A stretch of DNA of 8,511 bases from Chloroflexota bacterium (lineage in GTDB: Bacteria; Chloroflexota; Anaerolineae; UBA1429), in the NCBI GenBank assembly GCA_012513725.1, contig JAAZBQ010000543.1, positions 1 through 8,511 of the forward strand, read 5' to 3'. The translations under genes and the position numbers were made by a program. Position 1 is the stretch's first letter. Each line of letters starts with the position of its first letter. The notes beneath the pieces are model-generated. The model was not told the origin of the DNA and did not search any database. It saw only the letters and a list, made by a program, of their open reading frames with translations. Shown here one piece after another: positions 5,162 to 8,511 of the stretch.

Positions 5162-8100
5162 GTGAACCTGCGAGGTATCATCGCGCTGCTCAAGGAGAGT
5201 CCTGCGTACGGGACCCTCTGGCAGGCCATCCGCGAGGCCGCCGGCGGCGAGGGGGGAGCGCTTCCCGCCCTGTCGCTCGGGGTGCTCGGCGCGGCCCGCG
5301 CCGCCCTGGTGGCCGCCCTGCAGACGGACTGGCCCGGCCCCGTGGTGTGGGTGGCCGGCAGCCCGGAGGTGGCCCGGCAGAACGCCGACCAGGCGCGGGC
5401 CTGGAGCCTCGGCCCCGCCGAGATCCGCTACTACCAAGCCCCCGACACCGTCTTTTACGACCCTGCCCCCTGGGATGCCACCACCATCCACTCCCGCACC
5501 AGCGTCCTGGCCGCCCTGAGCGGCCTGGGCGCCGAGGATGACGGCCGAGGGCGCCTGATCAGCACCTCGATCTGGGCGCTGATGCCCCGCAGCGTGCCGC
5601 CCACGGCCTTTCGCCGGGCGCTGGAGCGCCTGACGCCGGGGCAGGTGATCAGCCCCTACCGCTTGCTGGAGCGCTGCGTGCGGCTGGGCTACGAGCCGGC
5701 GGTGGTGGTCGAGGAGCCCGGCACCTTTAGCCACCGCGGCAGCATCGTGGACTTTTGGCCGCCCCACGCCGAGCAACCCATCCGCGTGGATCTGTTCGGC
5801 GACGAGATCGACTCCCTGCGCGCCTTTGACCCCGCCGACCAGCGCTCCAAGGAAGAGATCTCGGAGGCCGTTCTGGTGCCCGCCAGCGAGGCGCTCCCCG
5901 AGTGGGGCAAGGCCGCCGCCGGGGCCCTGGAGCGCCTGGACCTCTCCGCCTGCGCCCTGGAATGCCAGCAGCGCATGGGCGAGCAGATCGAGCACCTGAC
6001 CAAGGGCGACGCCTTTGCCGGGATGGAGTTCTACCTCCCCTTCCTGTATCCCCGCCCGGCGAACCTCCTCTCCTACCTCCCGAAGAACACCCTCCTCCTC
6101 CTGGACGACGTGGTGGACCTGCGCTCCGCCGCGTTGGGGCTGGAGGAGCAGGCCCAGGGCCTGCGCGCCGAGATGGTGGCCGCGGGGCGCCTGCCGCCCA
6201 ACTACCCCGTCCCCTACTATGGCTGGGGAGAACTGGAGGCCAGCCTCGCCGCCCGCTCCGCCATCAGCCTGGGCCTGGGTTATGGGGAGGCCGAGCCCGT
6301 CGAGGATGGCCGCGCGTTCATCGCCGCGCCCCGCTACGGGGGGCAGATGGCCTACGCCCTCTCAGACATCGTGGAGCTGCGCGACGACGCCCAGCGCGTG
6401 GTGCTCATCACCCGCCAGTCCGAGCGGCTGACCGACCTCCTCCGGGAGGAGCGCATCAGCACCTACCCCTCCGACGAGGTGACCGAGCCGCCGGAGCCCG
6501 GCAGCGTCACGGTGGTGGACGGCATCGTCGGTGAGGGATGGGCGCTGCCCTCCGCCCGGCTGTTGGTGCTCAGCGACACGGAGGTGTTCGGCTGGGCGCG
6601 GGTGCGCCGCCGCCCGCCCCCCTCCCGCCGCCGGCTGGCGCCCGAGTCCTTTTTCGCCGACTTGCAGCAGGGCGATTACGTCGTACACCTCGATCATGGC
6701 ATCGGCCGCTACCTGGGGATGGTGCGCAAGACCATCGGCGGGGTGGAGCGCGAATACCTGGAGATCGAGTACGCCTCCGCCGACCGGCTGTTCGTCCCCG
6801 TCCAACAGGCCAACCGGGTCTCCCGCTACCTGGGCGCCGACGACCGACAGCCCTACATGCACCGGCTGGGCGGCACCGAGTGGCAGACGGTGCGCGCCCG
6901 GGCCGAAAAGGCCGTCCACGACCTGGCGGCCGACCTCCTGGAACTCTACGCCACCCGGGAGGTGACCCCGGGCCACGCCTTTGCCCCCGACACCACCTGG
7001 CAGCGGGAGCTGGAGGCCTCCTTCCCCTACGAGGAGACGGAGGACCAGGCGCAGGCCCTCGAGGACATCAAGCAGGACATGGAGCAGCCGCGGCCCATGG
7101 ACCGGCTGCTGTGCGGTGACGTCGGCTATGGCAAGACGGAGGTGGCCCTGCGCGCCGCCTTCAAGGCCGTGATGGACGGCAAGCAGGTGGCCGTGCTCGT
7201 GCCCACCACCGTCCTGGCCCAGCAGCACTATTACACCTTTCGCCGGCGGCTGCGCGCCTTTCCGGTGAACGTCGAGATGCTCTCGCGCTTTCGGAGCCCG
7301 GCCGAGCAGGACGCCGTCATCGAAGACCTACAGCGCGGCACGGTGGATATCGTCATCGGCACCCACCGGCTCCTCTCGGCGGACGTATCCTTTAAGGATC
7401 TGGGTCTGGTGATCATCGACGAGGAGCAGCGCTTTGGCGTGAGCCACAAGGAGCGCCTCAAGCAACTCCGCCGCGAGGTGGACGTCCTCACCCTGACGGC
7501 CACCCCCATCCCGCGCACGCTGTCGCTGGCCATGAGCGGCGCCCGGGACATGTCGATCATCGAGACGCCCCCCGAGGAGCGCCTCCCCGTGCGCACCTAC
7601 GTCTCCGAATACGACGAGGCGCTCGTCCGCCGGGCCATCCTCCGGGAGGTGGATCGGGGCGGGCAGGTGTTCTTTGTCCACAATCGGGTGCAGGATATCC
7701 ACGAGGTGGCCGAGCGGCTGGCCGAGGCGGTGCCCGAGGTTACCGTGGCCGTGGGCCACGGCCAGATGCCCGAGGCGGAACTGGCCCAGGTGATGCTGGG
7801 CTTTGCCCAGGGCGAGTACGACGTGCTCCTCTCCACGACGATCATCGAGAGCGGGCTGGATATCCCCAACGTGAACACCATCATCATGGACCGCGCCGAC
7901 ACCCTGGGCTTGGCGCAGCTCTACCAGCTCCGTGGGCGGGTGGGGCGCGGAGCCAACCGCGCCTACGCCTACCTGTTCTACAAGGAGCCCCTCTCCGACG
8001 TGGCGCGCCAGAGGCTGCAGACCATCCGCGAGGCCACCGAGCTGGGGGCGGGGTTCCGGGTGGCGATGCGCGATCTGGAGATCCGCGGGGCGGGGGAGAT

Positions 8101-8511
8101 CCTCGGCGCCGAGCAGCACGGCCACATCGCCGCCATCGGCTTTGACCTGTACACCCGGCTCCTCCAGCGAGCGGTCACCGAACTCCGGGCGGCCAGCGGC
8201 GACACGGTGGCCGCCATGCGCCGCGCCCAGCACGCCATGGCCGCCGCTAGGGCCCTCGAGGCGGGCGCCTCGATCGACCTGCCCGTCTCCGCCTACCTGC
8301 CCGAGGATTTCATGCCCGACGGGCAGCTGCGCCTGCGCTTCTACCGGCGCATGGCCCGGGTCGAGTCGGAGGAGGAGGTCGATCGCCTGGAGCAGGAGCT
8401 CCGCGACCGCTTTGGGGTGATCGCCGAGCCCGTCGAGGGGCTGCTGTACGTCCTGCGGGTGCGCACCCTGGCGGAGGCATCGGGGATCCGCTCGGTGAGC
8501 CGCGACGAGAG
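5162..8511 (+). CDS. mfd: Transcription-repair coupling factor Mfd (3' end cut by window)
   Basis: Mfd is a DNA translocase that pushes stalled RNA polymerase off damaged DNA and recruits UvrA for nucleotide excision repair. The window holds 1116 codons of a protein usually about 1150-1180 long. The UvrB-like N-terminal module has EEPGTFSHRGSIVDFWPP near 182-199 and DLFGDEIDSLRAFDP after it. The RNA-polymerase-interacting domain starts about 500 (GDYVVHLDHGIGRYLG from 504). The RecG-like motor has Walker A GDVGYGKT (652-659), DEEQ (753-756), TLTATPIPRTL (777-787), FFVHNR, STTIIESGLDIPN and motif VI QLYQLRGRVGRG (919-930). The translocation segment RDLEIRGAGEILG follows, then the start of the C-terminal UvrA-regulatory domain from about 1038. 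The start is GTG 5162, with AAAGGG (5147-5152) 9 nt upstream; no in-frame ATG nearby suits better. All helicase motifs look intact. The missing tail lies outside the window and is not a truncation of the gene. Confidence 0.96.
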   Translation, partial: MNLRGIIALLKESPAYGTLWQAIREAAGGEGGALPALSLGVLGAARAALVAALQTDWPGPVVWVAGSPEVARQNADQARAWSLGPAEIRYYQAPDTVFYDPAPWDATTIHSRTSVLAALSGLGAEDDGRGRLISTSIWALMPRSVPPTAFRRALERLTPGQVISPYRLLERCVRLGYEPAVVVEEPGTFSHRGSIVDFWPPHAEQPIRVDLFGDEIDSLRAFDPADQRSKEEISEAVLVPASEALPEWGKAAAGALERLDLSACALECQQRMGEQIEHLTKGDAFAGMEFYLPFLYPRPANLLSYLPKNTLLLLDDVVDLRSAALGLEEQAQGLRAEMVAAGRLPPNYPVPYYGWGELEASLAARSAISLGLGYGEAEPVEDGRAFIAAPRYGGQMAYALSDIVELRDDAQRVVLITRQSERLTDLLREERISTYPSDEVTEPPEPGSVTVVDGIVGEGWALPSARLLVLSDTEVFGWARVRRRPPPSRRRLAPESFFADLQQGDYVVHLDHGIGRYLGMVRKTIGGVEREYLEIEYASADRLFVPVQQANRVSRYLGADDRQPYMHRLGGTEWQTVRARAEKAVHDLAADLLELYATREVTPGHAFAPDTTWQRELEASFPYEETEDQAQALEDIKQDMEQPRPMDRLLCGDVGYGKTEVALRAAFKAVMDGKQVAVLVPTTVLAQQHYYTFRRRLRAFPVNVEMLSRFRSPAEQDAVIEDLQRGTVDIVIGTHRLLSADVSFKDLGLVIIDEEQRFGVSHKERLKQLRREVDVLTLTATPIPRTLSLAMSGARDMSIIETPPEERLPVRTYVSEYDEALVRRAILREVDRGGQVFFVHNRVQDIHEVAERLAEAVPEVTVAVGHGQMPEAELAQVMLGFAQGEYDVLLSTTIIESGLDIPNVNTIIMDRADTLGLAQLYQLRGRVGRGANRAYAYLFYKEPLSDVARQRLQTIREATELGAGFRVAMRDLEIRGAGEILGAEQHGHIAAIGFDLYTRLLQRAVTELRAASGDTVAAMRRAQHAMAAARALEAGASIDLPVSAYLPEDFMPDGQLRLRFYRRMARVESEEEVDRLEQELRDRFGVIAEPVEGLLYVLRVRTLAEASGIRSVSRDE

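Noticed and set aside
7328..8233. Minus-strand open frame (301 codons) within mfd
   Set aside because: It is antisense to conserved helicase motifs and its His/Gly/Leu-rich translation resembles no family.

Overview
This is a G+C-rich bacterial window (roughly 70% G+C by eye). All of its genes are on the + strand, packed tightly with short gaps. The likely source is Chloroflexota (Anaerolineae-like) or a similar high-GC lineage. The reasons are a signal-peptide surface protein with an Ig-like domain, a Thr/Pro stalk and a C-terminal membrane anchor, a style common in that phylum, plus a chelatase of the joined ChlI/ChlD type. This assignment is an inference, because the window has no rRNA or marker phylogeny.

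Region 1 (1-2094) holds a Mg/Co-chelatase ATPase system behind a near-consensus sigma-70-type promoter (TTGACA, 17 bp, TATACT). An intact AAA+ ChlI/BchI-like frame (53-1162) stops just past its C-terminal lid domain. A VWA/ChlD-like frame follows in the -1 frame. The two frames overlap only between 1144 and 1159, and that overlap contains a run of nine A's (1142-1150). The stop lies in the flexible linker between the two domains. The arrangement therefore looks like a recoding site: normal termination gives the small (I) subunit, and a -1 shift gives a fused 680-residue medium (D) subunit. The large chelatase subunit (CobN or ChlH/BchH) is not in the window, so the metal and pathway (cobalamin or bacteriochlorophyll) are not settled.

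Region 2 (2102-3586) is a membrane protein starting 7 bp after the VWA stop, so probably in the same operon. Its N-terminal 285 residues are a two-repeat EamA/DMT transporter. The remaining 200 residues resemble a PAP2-type membrane phosphatase that has lost catalytic residues.

Region 3 (3587-4502) is a separate transcription unit for the small anchored surface protein. It has its own extended -10 promoter and ends in a strong hairpin that is a plausible terminator. A weaker promoter candidate for the next genes sits just before that hairpin.

Region 4 (4503-8511) contains pth (peptidyl-tRNA hydrolase) and then mfd (transcription-repair coupling factor), 38 bp apart and probably co-transcribed. 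mfd runs off the window end, with only the last part of its C-terminal domain missing. No tRNA, rRNA, CRISPR array, insertion sequence or minus-strand gene was found. No gene-free stretch exceeds 300 bases; the longest is the 136 bp at 3587-3722.
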